Part shown: positions 42,438 to 51,182 of the stretch, piece after piece
Numbering within the stretch: the stretch's first letter is position 1
Layout of the letters: every line of letters starts with the position of its first letter
Assembly: GCA_023460955.1 (NCBI GenBank)
Contig: JAEWOH010000027.1
Span: 1 to 64,000 of the forward strand
Reading direction: 5' to 3'
Source of the DNA: Bacillota bacterium
GTDB lineage: Bacteria; Bacillota; Clostridia; Acetivibrionales; DSM-1351
Length of the DNA: 64,000 nt
Made by a program: the position numbers and the translations under genes
Notes under the pieces: generated by a model
Told to the model about the DNA's origin: nothing
Database searches by the model: none
Seen by the model: the letters and a program-made list of their open reading frames with translations, nothing else

Positions 42438-43274
42438 TTACATTGATGTTCCGGTGCTGGAATAACGTTTGACTCCCTGCTTCCAGAACATATACACAAT
42501 TACATACATTAATACTGCAACAAAGGGAGGCAGGTACATATATCCTGTCCAGAATGAATGCATTTCAGCTTTATTAAGAAAGAACTGTGATGGGAAGTAA
42601 TTGACGAAAGCAAAAGGTACAATAAACATAAGCAACTTTTGAATAATTACGGGATAAAAGCTTATGGGGTAACCCGAAAACCTTCGTGCATTGAAAAAAA
42701 TCATATTCCGAAGGTTATCGGTTTTTATGGTCCAAAAACTGAAACAAGATGCTAAAAGGAAAATTGAGGCCTGGATGATTGCTCCGCTTAGCAGTACAAT
42801 AATATAATAAATAATGCTTTTCGCGTTCCAAATGATTCCCACAGAGAAGGCGGTTTTTGTAAATAGTATAACTCCTACTATTCCATGCCCCAGACCCGCA
42901 CTCAAATCTATTCTTGAAGCAACTATCTGATACATTAATCCGAGAGGTCTGGTCAAAAACCTGTCAAATTCCCCGGAATAGATCATGCCTGAAAAATCTC
43001 TCATCCCTGCGAAAAACAACACGAATATGCTGTAGGATATAAACAGGAAGCTGTATAAGAAAAACATCTCATTATAATCCCACCCTTTTATATGAACAAA
43101 CCGTACAAGAATAAGAAACATAACCACGACGCTTATCATTTCCCTGCAAAAAATAGCTATTGTTATAAAAAACCTGTCAAATTTATATTCTAATATTGAC
43201 TTCAGACTTAGTTTTGCATATTGTAATAACAAAATAAAAAGTTCATGTAAATTAAAGACTGATTTGTTTCCCAT
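42438..43274 (-). CDS. ABC-2 type permease, subunit B
   Basis: A 278-residue membrane protein with about six hydrophobic segments. It resembles the ABC-2 membrane family PF06182 (FYSGEFDRFLTRPLG-type loop after the second pair of helices). It follows the related permease gene at 43278 by 3 nt and shares its ATPase. The two permeases and one ATPase probably form a heteromeric exporter for the product of the operon. The ribosome binding site is GGGAGGG. Confidence 0.85.
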   Translation of the reverse strand: MGNKSVFNLHELFILLLQYAKLSLKSILEYKFDRFFITIAIFCREMISVVVMFLILVRFVHIKGWDYNEMFFLYSFLFISYSIFVLFFAGMRDFSGMIYSGEFDRFLTRPLGLMYQIVASRIDLSAGLGHGIVGVILFTKTAFSVGIIWNAKSIIYYIIVLLSGAIIQASIFLLASCFSFWTIKTDNLRNMIFFNARRFSGYPISFYPVIIQKLLMFIVPFAFVNYFPSQFFLNKAEMHSFWTGYMYLPPFVAVLMYVIVYMFWKQGVKRYSSTGTSM

Positions 43275-43277
43275 CTG

Positions 43278-44066
43278 TCACCCTCCCTGTACCACAAGTT
43301 TTTTAAGAGCTGTTTTCCATAAAAGCCGACCGACCAGAAACAAGCCTAAGGCCCACAAAAGCTGTTTAACCATTACCATCATTATCTCATCCATGGGTAT
43401 CTGTCCAAGATATATGGATATTGGTACATAGTATATGGATGCAAAGGGTGTCAGATTTATAAAATCTACAAGGGCTTGGGGCATAAACCACAGCGGAAGT
43501 AATGCTCCCGATAAGATCATAACTGCAGCATCCTTTATGGTCACTAGACTAAAGGTCCAATAGAACCAAAAGGAACTTACCCATACTATAAAATTCAGGT
43601 TATACAAAACAAGATAACCCAATATAGTGCTGATCAGAAAATAAACAGCCATGGATAGTGAGAAGGGCGGATACATTTTGAAAAGGACTATGGATACAAC
43701 CATAGCGGGTACAAGCTGCATAAGCACCCTGAATACCAGTATCCCCACATTATAAGAAAACACATATCCTCCGAAGCTTATTGGCTTTAATAAATCCAAA
43801 CCTATAGAACCCGACCGGACCTTATATTCAATATGGTATTCATCCATGGCATATATGCACTGCATTAGGAAGGACAATACAACATAAGTTATCAGCATTT
43901 TGAACTGAACACCGTCCACTGACTGTTCGTCCTCATATATTGCTTTCCATATTGATATATTTACAAAAATCATTACTATAGCATTTATCACACCGGCAAG
44001 GTAGTCGGCTCTGTAAGCAATGCTGTTCTGGAAGGCTTTTTTAGCAAACTCTACATAAGCTCTCAT
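43278..44066 (-). CDS. ABC-2 type permease, subunit A
   Basis: A 262-residue membrane protein with about six hydrophobic segments and the loop YKVRSGSIGLDLLKPISFGG, parallel to the FDRFLTRPLG loop in the neighbouring permease, so both belong to the same family (PF06182) and probably pair. Start overlaps the ATPase gene by 26 nt. GGAGGAATAAAATTAG precedes the ATG. Part of the export module heading the operon. Confidence 0.85.
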   Translation of the reverse strand: MRAYVEFAKKAFQNSIAYRADYLAGVINAIVMIFVNISIWKAIYEDEQSVDGVQFKMLITYVVLSFLMQCIYAMDEYHIEYKVRSGSIGLDLLKPISFGGYVFSYNVGILVFRVLMQLVPAMVVSIVLFKMYPPFSLSMAVYFLISTILGYLVLYNLNFIVWVSSFWFYWTFSLVTIKDAAVMILSGALLPLWFMPQALVDFINLTPFASIYYVPISIYLGQIPMDEIMMVMVKQLLWALGLFLVGRLLWKTALKKLVVQGG

Positions 44067-45051
44067 CTAATTTTATTCCTCCCTGATAGATTTCTCTGAT
44101 TATTCCTTCAATTTCAGGCTCCTGGACTGTCAAATCCACAATTCCATACTTTTGTGTCAGCTCATATATCAGATTTGATATCTGAACCTCATCCTTCTGG
44201 AACCTGAGCCATTTTTTCCTTTCCTTCTCCTCTACCACCTCAACACCCTTAATATCAATATTCTCTATAGTTTCGGAAAACTCAACAACGAGTGTACGGC
44301 TGGTGCCAAAGCTGTCCTTAATATGATCTACCGTACCGTCATATATTGTCGTACCCTGATCGATAATAATCATTCTTTGGCAGGTCTTTTCAATGTCCTG
44401 CATATCGTGGGTAGTAAATAGCATTGTGGTCCCTTTTTCCTTATTAATAAATCTTATAAATTCTCTTACTTTTTCCTTGGCAATTACATCAAGTCCGATT
44501 GTGGGTTCATCAAAAAAAATAATTTCAGGGTCGTGGAGCATCGCCGCAGCTATATCAGCCCTCATTTTCTGACCCAGGCTTAGCTGTCTGACAGGCTGTG
44601 TCATAAATTGATTGATTTCAAGTAGTTCATTAAATAAACTTAAATTATTCTTGTATGTTTTTTCCGGGATTTTATATATGTACTTGAGCAGTTCGAAGGT
44701 GTCGATCACAGGCAAATCCCACCACAACTGGCTTCTCTGTCCGAACACAACACCAAGCCTCATTGCGTTTTTCTTTCTGTCATTATGAGGAGATAAGCCT
44801 CCTATTGAAATAGTACCGGAAGTTGGTACCAGGATTCCTGTCAGCATCTTAACTGTTGTGGATTTGCCTGCCCCATTAGGCCCTATAAAGCCAACAGTTT
44901 CACCTTTGTCTATGGAAAAGCTGATATTGTCAACTGCACGTTTCATTTTATATTCAGGAACAAGCAGACTCTGAATTGATCCCATCAAGCCTTTTTTACG
45001 AACATTAAGTTTATAGTCTTTTACCAGGTTATTAACTTCAATCAGTGGCAT
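44041..45051 (-). CDS. ABC transporter ATP-binding protein of the cluster exporter
   Basis: A 336-residue ATPase with Walker A GPNGAGKST, signature LSLGQKMRADIAAAML, Walker B IIFFDEPTIGLD, and switch region FTTHDMQDIEKTC. The LSLGQ signature and the C-terminal extension (about 240-336) are typical of the ATPase that pairs with PF06182 permeases. It is the first gene of the operon. ATG 45051 is chosen over the GTG at 45060, with AGGG about 9 nt upstream. The gap in front holds regulatory repeats (45112-45200). Confidence 0.9.
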   Translation of the reverse strand: MPLIEVNNLVKDYKLNVRKKGLMGSIQSLLVPEYKMKRAVDNISFSIDKGETVGFIGPNGAGKSTTVKMLTGILVPTSGTISIGGLSPHNDRKKNAMRLGVVFGQRSQLWWDLPVIDTFELLKYIYKIPEKTYKNNLSLFNELLEINQFMTQPVRQLSLGQKMRADIAAAMLHDPEIIFFDEPTIGLDVIAKEKVREFIRFINKEKGTTMLFTTHDMQDIEKTCQRMIIIDQGTTIYDGTVDHIKDSFGTSRTLVVEFSETIENIDIKGVEVVEEKERKKWLRFQKDEVQISNLIYELTQKYGIVDLTVQEPEIEGIIREIYQGGIKLDESLCRVC

Positions 45052-45111
45052 TTTTGACACCCTTCCCTCATTATTATTTTGTTTTGATAATCTAATAACT
45101 TGTTTAAATTT

Positions 45112-45179
45112 GTTAACTGTTGTAAATATTTGTTAACTTATGTTTTATAATACATATTTTAACAATAATAGCAGTTAAC
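45112..45179. promoter_or_regulatory. Three phased GTTAAC sites upstream of the biosynthetic operon
   Basis: GTTAAC occurs at 45112, 45132 and 45174, spaced 20 and 42 bp (two and four helical turns); the first two share the longer unit TTTGTTAACT. They lie in the only long gap before the operon, so they are candidate sites for its regulator. No clear -35/-10 pair was found. Confidence 0.5.
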
Positions 45180-45182
45180 GCC

Positions 45183-45200
45183 ACTATACATTGGTATAGT
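45183..45200. promoter_or_regulatory. Inverted repeat upstream of the operon
   Basis: ACTATAC-ATTG-GTATAGT: 7-bp arms with a 4-nt spacer, 132 nt upstream of the first operon gene. Candidate operator. Confidence 0.4.
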
Positions 45201-45212
45201 ATTTAATAAAAC

Positions 45213-45248
45213 AAAAGTGATACTACCCATATAGGTGGTATCACTTTT
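45213..45248 (-). terminator. Terminator of the GAF-LuxR regulator gene
   Basis: Arms AAAAGTGATACTACC and GGTGGTATCACTTTT (one wobble) directly follow the stop at 45251; on the minus strand the stem ends in a TTTTGTTTTATT run. It separates the regulator from the operon it may control. Confidence 0.8.
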
Positions 45249-45250
45249 AA

Positions 45251-46054
45251 TCAGCAATCAATCTCTTCAAGACATAAAAGATTGAGTTTTATACATTTTA
45301 TTAACGCCTGAGCAGTACATTCCACATTGAGCTTTTTGAATATAAACTTTTTATGATATTTAACTGTGTTTATACTGATTCCCTGATTGAAGGCGATTAT
45401 CTTATCAGGCAAGCCCTTGGCCATCATTTTAAGTATTTGAAGCTGTTTTTGTGTCAGGATATAGTTCTTTGAATCAGATAGAAGTGATTTCTGTTTTTCA
45501 GTCTTAAGATCGTTTACCAGTTTATAGGCTGCCAGATCTCCCAGAATTTTAAGATCGATTTCTATTTCTTGATATAATCTGCATAAGACTAAAAAGCCAA
45601 AGTCCTCACAGTTATAGTTCAAAGGAATGGCATATAGAAACATTTCCTTAAGCAACTCACTGTAATGGTGCTGAGGAATTGTATATACAGCCTGTTTTAG
45701 TTTCATTGAAAGAGAAACTGCGTTTGTACCTATCGTTTTCTCGGAGAAGCTTATTCCTTCTTTTATTCCTTTTTTTTCAAGTCTCCTGGCAAGGTTCCTG
45801 CAACATTTTTTTTTTAAAATTATTCCGTAATTGTTAACTAACAATAATACTAAATTATTTTTTAGAGACAACTCCTCGAAATCACTTCCAAGATTATTGA
45901 AAACTGAAACTAAGACACTATTCTCCTCCTGCACGGCTTGCAGTGCCTCCTTATTAATAGTGTCTCCGGCAATACCTGAAGTATTATCGACTCCAATATT
46001 TAAACATCTTCTCCAGGATGCAAGAATTTCATCTACAGGCTGAAGTGTTATCAT
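45251..46054 (-). CDS. GAF-like sensor with LuxR-type DNA-binding domain
   Basis: A 267-residue regulator. The N-terminal part (residues about 8-185) resembles the GAF-type sensor of AcoR-like sigma-54 activators (ASWRRCLN at the start, KTIGTNAVSLSMKLKQAVYT, QHHYSELLKEM), but no AAA+ domain follows. Instead residues about 198-262 form a LuxR-type helix-turn-helix (LTQKQLQILKMMAKGLPDK, then SINTVKYHKKFIFKKL). It therefore looks like a one-component regulator sensing a small molecule. It sits directly upstream of the biosynthetic operon on the same strand but has its own terminator, so it is a likely pathway-specific regulator. GAGGGG precedes the ATG. Confidence 0.82.
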   Translation of the reverse strand: MITLQPVDEILASWRRCLNIGVDNTSGIAGDTINKEALQAVQEENSVLVSVFNNLGSDFEELSLKNNLVLLLVNNYGIILKKKCCRNLARRLEKKGIKEGISFSEKTIGTNAVSLSMKLKQAVYTIPQHHYSELLKEMFLYAIPLNYNCEDFGFLVLCRLYQEIEIDLKILGDLAAYKLVNDLKTEKQKSLLSDSKNYILTQKQLQILKMMAKGLPDKIIAFNQGISINTVKYHKKFIFKKLNVECTAQALIKCIKLNLLCLEEIDC

Positions 46055-46367
46055 TTGTATACCCCTCTCATGTTTCGATTTTGATTAGCATTTAACCTTT
46101 CTACCAATTCTGGTGGAACAAGTAAGTCAATACATTAAAGTCAATACCGAGAAAAGGAATATTCTATTATTTATACCAATATATTACTATTTTAAATAAA
46201 AAAATTCAAATAATTTTATTTTCTGGATTATTTTGTAATTAACTGCCCTTTAATATATATTATTAAAGAAATTGGTACCCATCTTTTGATTGAGTACCAA
46301 TTTTGTCATTTTTATAAAGTTTTTTGCTTAATCCAGCCTACGCCATCAAACTTTTAAAGAAAGATTT
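46055..46367. other. Intergenic region with one hairpin
   Basis: These 313 AT-rich bases hold the hairpin at 46269-46303 and presumably the promoter of the GAF-LuxR gene. No gene or other element was seen. Confidence 0.5.
46269..46303 (-). terminator. Probable terminator of the lipoprotein gene
   Basis: Arms AAATTGGTAC and GTACCAATTT with a 15-nt loop, about 65 nt after the lipoprotein stop. The T-run is moderate. Confidence 0.5.
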
Positions 46368-47012
46368 TTAAGGCTTTTTAACTTCCTGCTTTCCTGTAAC
46401 TTTACTCTTATCATCCATATTAAAGGATTTCTTTATTTCATCACTTGTAAAGTAAACATTACCCTGTACTGTTGCATCAACTAACTTGAAGTTTTTAACA
46501 TTAACATAAAGATCACCCTTAAAGGTTCCATGCTGAATGCTTGCTTCAGGGCTATTAATGGTAAACTTGGGAGCAGTTAAAGTGTACCTTGCAGTTATTT
46601 TTCTGTCTGCATCCTGGGAATATAGGGCAACCTTTCTTTGGATAATATCCTTACCGTCTTTATCCTTCTTTCCGTTTTTATACTCTCCGTCAAGAGTAAT
46701 GTCCTTATCTATTGTAAGATCCTTTGTTAGAGCAATAATCCATGTGCCGTTACTGCTAATAGCCTTTTGGAAAGCTTCAGGATTATTTACGATAGAAGCT
46801 GAACTGATGGCGTCAGCAGTAGGTGTGCCTGTTGCAGGAGTTGTTGCGGCTGCAGTGGATCCTGCGGCTGATGTAATAGCTGCTGTTGTAGGTGTTGAAG
46901 TCTGGGTTGCTGTGTTTGTCGGAGTTGTAGGCGTCTCTTTCTTGGCACATCCGGCAAAGAGCGCAATGGTAAGTAATGATACAGCTGCGATTATTAATTT
47001 TCTGTTTTTCAT
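46368..47012 (-). CDS. Lipoprotein with Thr/Ala-rich linker, unknown function
   Basis: A 214-residue exported protein. The lipobox is LFAGC (C22), so it is anchored by lipid at the outer face of the membrane. A long low-complexity linker rich in Thr, Ala and Pro covers about residues 26-70. The rest (about 75-205) has short repeated beta strands (TWIIALTKDLTIDKDITLDG, PEASIQHGTFKGDLYVN, NFKLVDATVQGNVYF), suggesting a small right-handed beta-helix-like domain. No family was recognised. A TTAGGAGG ribosome binding site precedes the ATG. It appears monocistronic. Confidence 0.75.
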   Translation of the reverse strand: MKNRKLIIAAVSLLTIALFAGCAKKETPTTPTNTATQTSTPTTAAITSAAGSTAAATTPATGTPTADAISSASIVNNPEAFQKAISSNGTWIIALTKDLTIDKDITLDGEYKNGKKDKDGKDIIQRKVALYSQDADRKITARYTLTAPKFTINSPEASIQHGTFKGDLYVNVKNFKLVDATVQGNVYFTSDEIKKSFNMDDKSKVTGKQEVKKP

Positions 47013-47174
47013 AATAAAACCTCCTAAATGTTATGGTATTTACCAATGTTTAGTATCACCATAATTTTAGAAAATATTAGTGAATTATCAAAAATTTGTT
47101 TATTCCACGTGTAAATAAGTATTTTCCAGACTGGCTCGCCTACGCTAAAGCAACCTTTAAGCTTGACACTACTT

Positions 47175-47798
47175 CTATTGTTTGTCTGCAGCTCGCCCAT
47201 ACCTTAGTGGTATAGCTACCTTTCGGTTGAAGAAAGCTATTATGGGGCCCATGAAAAATGCAGTTATAACAGTCCCTATTCCTACGGTAGCTCCAAGTAA
47301 AAAGCCTATTAATGTGCAAATAAAGTCAGTGCCTATTCTGCAATACTGGAAGCGTGCCACTTTCTTTTCAGATAAAATCAGTGCTACCGCATCGTAGGTT
47401 GAAACGCCCAAATCTCCCGTAAAATATAGAGAAGAGCCGAAACTTATGATAACTATTCCAATAAGCAAAAATACTACTTTTATTAGTAAGTTCGGGTTTG
47501 GAATCCATACATCAAATAACCATGATGAAAACTGGATAACATAACCCAGCAAAAAAATGTTAATAAATGTTCCAAGTCCTATCTTCCTGCGATCTACAAA
47601 AAATATAACGATTAACATAAGTAAATTCAAAATCGAATAAAAGTTTCCATAGCCTAAGGGTATATGTCTGGAGGCACCGTGCGCAAATACCTGGAAGGGA
47701 TCCATACCGAAAACCGAAAAATTGAACATTCCTACGCTGAAACCTGCTATTAGAACTCCGAACACGGTCATAATAATTCTTCTTGTTTTCTCTTTCAT
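47175..47798 (-). CDS. YczE/YitT-like integral membrane protein
   Basis: A 207-residue protein with about five or six hydrophobic segments and the YczE-like pattern near the start (GFSVGMFNFSVFGMDPFQVFAHG), followed by LGYVIQFSSWLFD and the glycine-rich late segment GVSTYDAVALIL. B. subtilis YczE is needed for full surfactin and bacillaene production in ways not understood. The start at 47798 has AGGAG 8 nt upstream, whereas the ATG at 47834 lacks a site. No operon partner is obvious; the terminator of the next gene lies behind it. Confidence 0.75.
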   Translation of the reverse strand: MKEKTRRIIMTVFGVLIAGFSVGMFNFSVFGMDPFQVFAHGASRHIPLGYGNFYSILNLLMLIVIFFVDRRKIGLGTFINIFLLGYVIQFSSWLFDVWIPNPNLLIKVVFLLIGIVIISFGSSLYFTGDLGVSTYDAVALILSEKKVARFQYCRIGTDFICTLIGFLLGATVGIGTVITAFFMGPIIAFFNRKVAIPLRYGRAADKQ

Positions 47799-47958
47799 TA
47801 CATTATCTCCTATTTCTAATTCATTAATTTTCAATATTACTGGTACTTAACAACCAGTAATAATTATATTAAACAAACGCACCAAATACAACATTATGTA
47901 ACCTTAATTTCAAGCATTACAGACAACACCTGCCTAGTCGGAATTTTTCTGTTGAATC

Positions 47959-48014
47959 AAAAAAACTCCTTCCCGGCTTAATTATACTATTTCACCGGGA
48001 AAGAGTTTTTTTTT
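47959..48014. terminator. Terminator of the GH3 gene
   Basis: Arms AAAAAACTCCTTCCCGG and CCGGGAAAGAGTTTTTT (one bulge) directly follow the GH3 stop at 48022; T-rich ends on both strands. Confidence 0.8.
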
Positions 48015-48021
48015 GCCAATT

Positions 48022-50091
48022 TTAAAGCTTAACAGTTCCCATTATCAAGTCCTGGCTATTGGAGCTGGTTCCTATATAAACCTCGTATTCCATGTGTTCC
48101 AGTTCCATCTTATTTGTTCTTTCATCAAAGTAGCAAAGTTTCTCAACAGGGCAGGAAATAGTCACAACCTTTTCTTCACCCGGTTGCAGGTTTACTCTGC
48201 TGAAGCCCCTGAGAACTTTGACAGGTCTGTCTATTTTCGAATTTCCAAAGCCTACATATAATTGAAGTACTTCTGTTCCTTCCAACTTACCTGTGTTCTT
48301 TATTATGCAGGAAACTGATATACTGTTTTGGTCTGCATTGAAGGCGGCGTCTGAAATTACAAAGGAAGTGTAGGACAGACCGAAGCCATATGGCAACAGG
48401 GGTTTAACACCTTCTTTGTCAAGCTTTGCATATCCATGATAGTAGTCATAATGCTGTGAGGTTGTGTCCCACTCTACCATTGGCAAGTCGCTTTCTTTGT
48501 ATGGAAGAACAAAAGGAAGCTTTCCACTTGGGTTAACATCTCCGAAAAGTATCTCTGCCAATGCTTTTCCGCCTTCCATTCCGGGATAGTATGCCATAAT
48601 TATTGAACTTACACAATCCATCCACTCTGTTATCATAATCATATTTCCGCCGATTAGTACAGCTGTGGAATTACTGTTAACAGGGCCTACTGCCTTTATA
48701 AGATCTATTTCATTCTGATGAAGTCCAAGTGAAAATCTGCGGTCTCCCCCCATTGTACCGGTGTAGCCTGCTGCCTCATCCTCTGAAACAAATTCACCTT
48801 CATCGTTATAATCATATCCCACTACAAAGACAACTGCATCTGCTTCTTTTGCAAGCTGCTTTGCCTTTTCCAGATCGTCACCACGATCATAAATCACCTG
48901 AGTTTCAGGAGAAACAAGCTTGAGCCCCTGAATCGGAGAAATTACATATGGAGGACGTACCCAGCTGGAACCATGGTCACCAATAGGTTCCAGTTCACCC
49001 AGAGTTCCAAGGACAAGGAGCTTTTTAACTTGAGCTTTATTAAGTGGCAGTACATTGTTTTTGTTCTTTATGAGAGTTATACCTTTTCTTGCACTTTCCA
49101 GCGCAAGGGATATGTGCTCTTTACATGCTAACACGGAAGTATCTCCCTCTTTGTCGTATTGACTTGTAAATGCCAGCAGAGTACGTATTATGCGAAAAGC
49201 GGCATCATTAATTTTCTCTTCCGGCACCAATCCATCCTTTACGGCCTGAAGAAGTTTATCTCCAAAATAAAGAGTATGAGCCATCTCAATATCCTGCCCG
49301 CCGTTGGCAGCTTCAACAGTATCCTTGACACCCCAGTAGAAATCACTCATTACAAAGCCGTCAAAATCCCATTCATCTTTTAGCACCTCATTTAGTAAAT
49401 AATTGTGGTGTCCGCAATGAGTTCCTTTATATAAATTGTAAGAGCTCATAACACTTGCAGCTCCAGCGTCAATACAGTCTTTAAAATGAGCGAGATAGAC
49501 TTCTCTTTCTGTTCTCTTATCACATTCAACACTTACCTTGAAGCGCGAATTCTCCATTTGGTTGAAGGCGTAATGCTTAACACAGGCAATAACATCCTCT
49601 CCCTGAACACCTCTTACAAGTGCAGAGCCCATTTGTCCAAGGTGAAAGGATTCTTCTCCGTAAGTTTCCTGGCTTCTTCCCCAACCCGGGTTATATGGAA
49701 GGTTAATACAAACACCTCCGAAAAGGTTCCCTCCGAAGGCTCTGATTTCTTTTCCGATAGCATGGCCTATTTTTTCTTCCAGTTCTGTATCAAAGCTTGC
49801 ACCTCTTAACATGGAAACGGGGAAGCAAGTGGTTTTTCCATTACCGCAGACAACACCTCTAGGCCCGTCAACAAACAGCATGGGAGGAAGGTCAACACGT
49901 TCATTCCCGCCTGCCGGATATGGAAAGTAATTATAATGCAAGTTATCCGGATCCTTTGTGATGTTATCCATTTCCTGCTGCAGGCTCATTTTCCCACTCA
50001 TTAATGATACCTTTTCTTCCAGTGTCAGACTATCCAGAATAGCTTTGGCTTTCTCTGTGAATCCTAATCTGTACTCCTTATTACACTTCAT
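48022..50091 (-). CDS. GH3 family beta-glycosidase
   Basis: A 689-residue glycoside hydrolase family 3 enzyme without a signal peptide, so cytoplasmic. Its (beta/alpha)8 domain has the substrate region LFVDGPRGV, HYAFNQMEN, and the nucleophile D250 in GFVMSDFYWG. The alpha/beta sandwich domain follows (about 310-540), and a fibronectin III-like C-terminal domain (about 580-680; IKNTGKLEGTEVLQLYVG). Typical activity is beta-glucosidase or beta-xylosidase on oligosaccharides taken up by the cell. Divergent from the AraC gene at 50343, which probably regulates it. The ribosome binding site is AAGGAGG. Exact sugar specificity cannot be stated. Confidence 0.92.
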   Translation of the reverse strand: MKCNKEYRLGFTEKAKAILDSLTLEEKVSLMSGKMSLQQEMDNITKDPDNLHYNYFPYPAGGNERVDLPPMLFVDGPRGVVCGNGKTTCFPVSMLRGASFDTELEEKIGHAIGKEIRAFGGNLFGGVCINLPYNPGWGRSQETYGEESFHLGQMGSALVRGVQGEDVIACVKHYAFNQMENSRFKVSVECDKRTEREVYLAHFKDCIDAGAASVMSSYNLYKGTHCGHHNYLLNEVLKDEWDFDGFVMSDFYWGVKDTVEAANGGQDIEMAHTLYFGDKLLQAVKDGLVPEEKINDAAFRIIRTLLAFTSQYDKEGDTSVLACKEHISLALESARKGITLIKNKNNVLPLNKAQVKKLLVLGTLGELEPIGDHGSSWVRPPYVISPIQGLKLVSPETQVIYDRGDDLEKAKQLAKEADAVVFVVGYDYNDEGEFVSEDEAAGYTGTMGGDRRFSLGLHQNEIDLIKAVGPVNSNSTAVLIGGNMIMITEWMDCVSSIIMAYYPGMEGGKALAEILFGDVNPSGKLPFVLPYKESDLPMVEWDTTSQHYDYYHGYAKLDKEGVKPLLPYGFGLSYTSFVISDAAFNADQNSISVSCIIKNTGKLEGTEVLQLYVGFGNSKIDRPVKVLRGFSRVNLQPGEEKVVTISCPVEKLCYFDERTNKMELEHMEYEVYIGTSSNSQDLIMGTVKL

Positions 50092-50342
50092 AAAACATGC
50101 CTCCTTGTTGAATAAAATAATTATAACTGGTCTCCTGTCTTGAGCAGGAGTTATATTTAAATGATTTATACAATTAATATTATCTTTTATTTCATGAACT
50201 ATCTCGCAATATATTAACAGAATATAGACATAGATTGCAGTGTGATGGTATATTTAATTTGGACAGCTAACAGAGTTCTAATATAATTCTGTATAAAAAT
50301 CTAATTCTATAATTCATACCTGATTTAAAACGGAGACAAACC

Positions 50343-51146
50343 ATGTACCCTTATTATGAGACTATAAGTACGAAAGAACCTTACGGCTTTAGTATACTTT
50401 TTGAAGAAAACTTTTCCTTTCCCCCTCATCTTCACTCACATATCGAGTTTATACATATTTTAGACGGGCAGGTTACCGTTTCGGTAAATAATAGTAAAAG
50501 GGATATGGAAAAAGGAGATATTGCGGTTTGTTTTCCCAATGACATTCACAGTTATAGCAGCAGTAATTACTCCAAGCTGATGATCCTGATTTTCTCTCCG
50601 GAAATTATCAGAGGTTATTTTAGTGACCATCTAGGTAAGACCCTGGCTGATCCATTCTTTATTAAAGGGTCTTTTGCAAAGGATGTCGATGACCTGCTAA
50701 ACATGATAGTGGAAGAAGGTCTTAATTGCAGAAATGAGTTCGTAATAAAGGGGCTATTATATGCCATCTTTGGCAAATTGGATAATAATTTTATTTTTAC
50801 TGATGGCAGGCAGCTGCATGATACAACTATTCAAAAGCTGCTTAGGTATACAGGGAGCCACTTCTGCGAAAATATAACTCTTGAAAGTATAGCTAAGGAT
50901 CTGGGTTTTAGTAAATTTCATATATCCAGACTTTTCAACAGTAAAATCGGCGAACAGTTTAACGATTATGTAAATAAGTTGAGAATAAATATGGCTCAGA
51001 ACCTTTTGGCAGGAACTGACTCTACTATTTCTAATATAGCCTTGGAATGCGGTTTTGAAAGTATAAGAAATTTTAACAGGGTATTTAAGCAATATAGTGG
51101 TGCGACTCCAAAAGAATACAGAAGCTTGAGAAAAAAGAATATATAA
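50343..51146 (+). CDS. AraC-family transcriptional regulator
   Basis: A 267-residue regulator: an N-terminal cupin-like sensor (about 15-150; FPPHLHSHIEFIHILDGQV, DIAVCFPNDIHSY) and a C-terminal double helix-turn-helix (about 168-262; ESIAKDLGFSKFHISRLF, IALECGFESIRNFNRVFKQY, ending in TPKEYR). This layout is typical of activators of sugar-utilisation genes. It is divergent from the GH3 gene, with a 251-bp shared upstream region, so the GH3 gene is the likely target; the effector would be a sugar or oligosaccharide. GGAGA precedes the ATG. Confidence 0.92.
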   Translation: MYPYYETISTKEPYGFSILFEENFSFPPHLHSHIEFIHILDGQVTVSVNNSKRDMEKGDIAVCFPNDIHSYSSSNYSKLMILIFSPEIIRGYFSDHLGKTLADPFFIKGSFAKDVDDLLNMIVEEGLNCRNEFVIKGLLYAIFGKLDNNFIFTDGRQLHDTTIQKLLRYTGSHFCENITLESIAKDLGFSKFHISRLFNSKIGEQFNDYVNKLRINMAQNLLAGTDSTISNIALECGFESIRNFNRVFKQYSGATPKEYRSLRKKNI

Positions 51147-51182
51147 TGAAAGTATTATTTGATGCCCAGCCTTATTTTCAGG

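Noticed and set aside
45251..46054. Sigma-54 (AcoR-type) activator
   Set aside because: The sensor part looks similar, but no AAA+ domain or GAFTGA motif exists; the C-terminus is LuxR-type.
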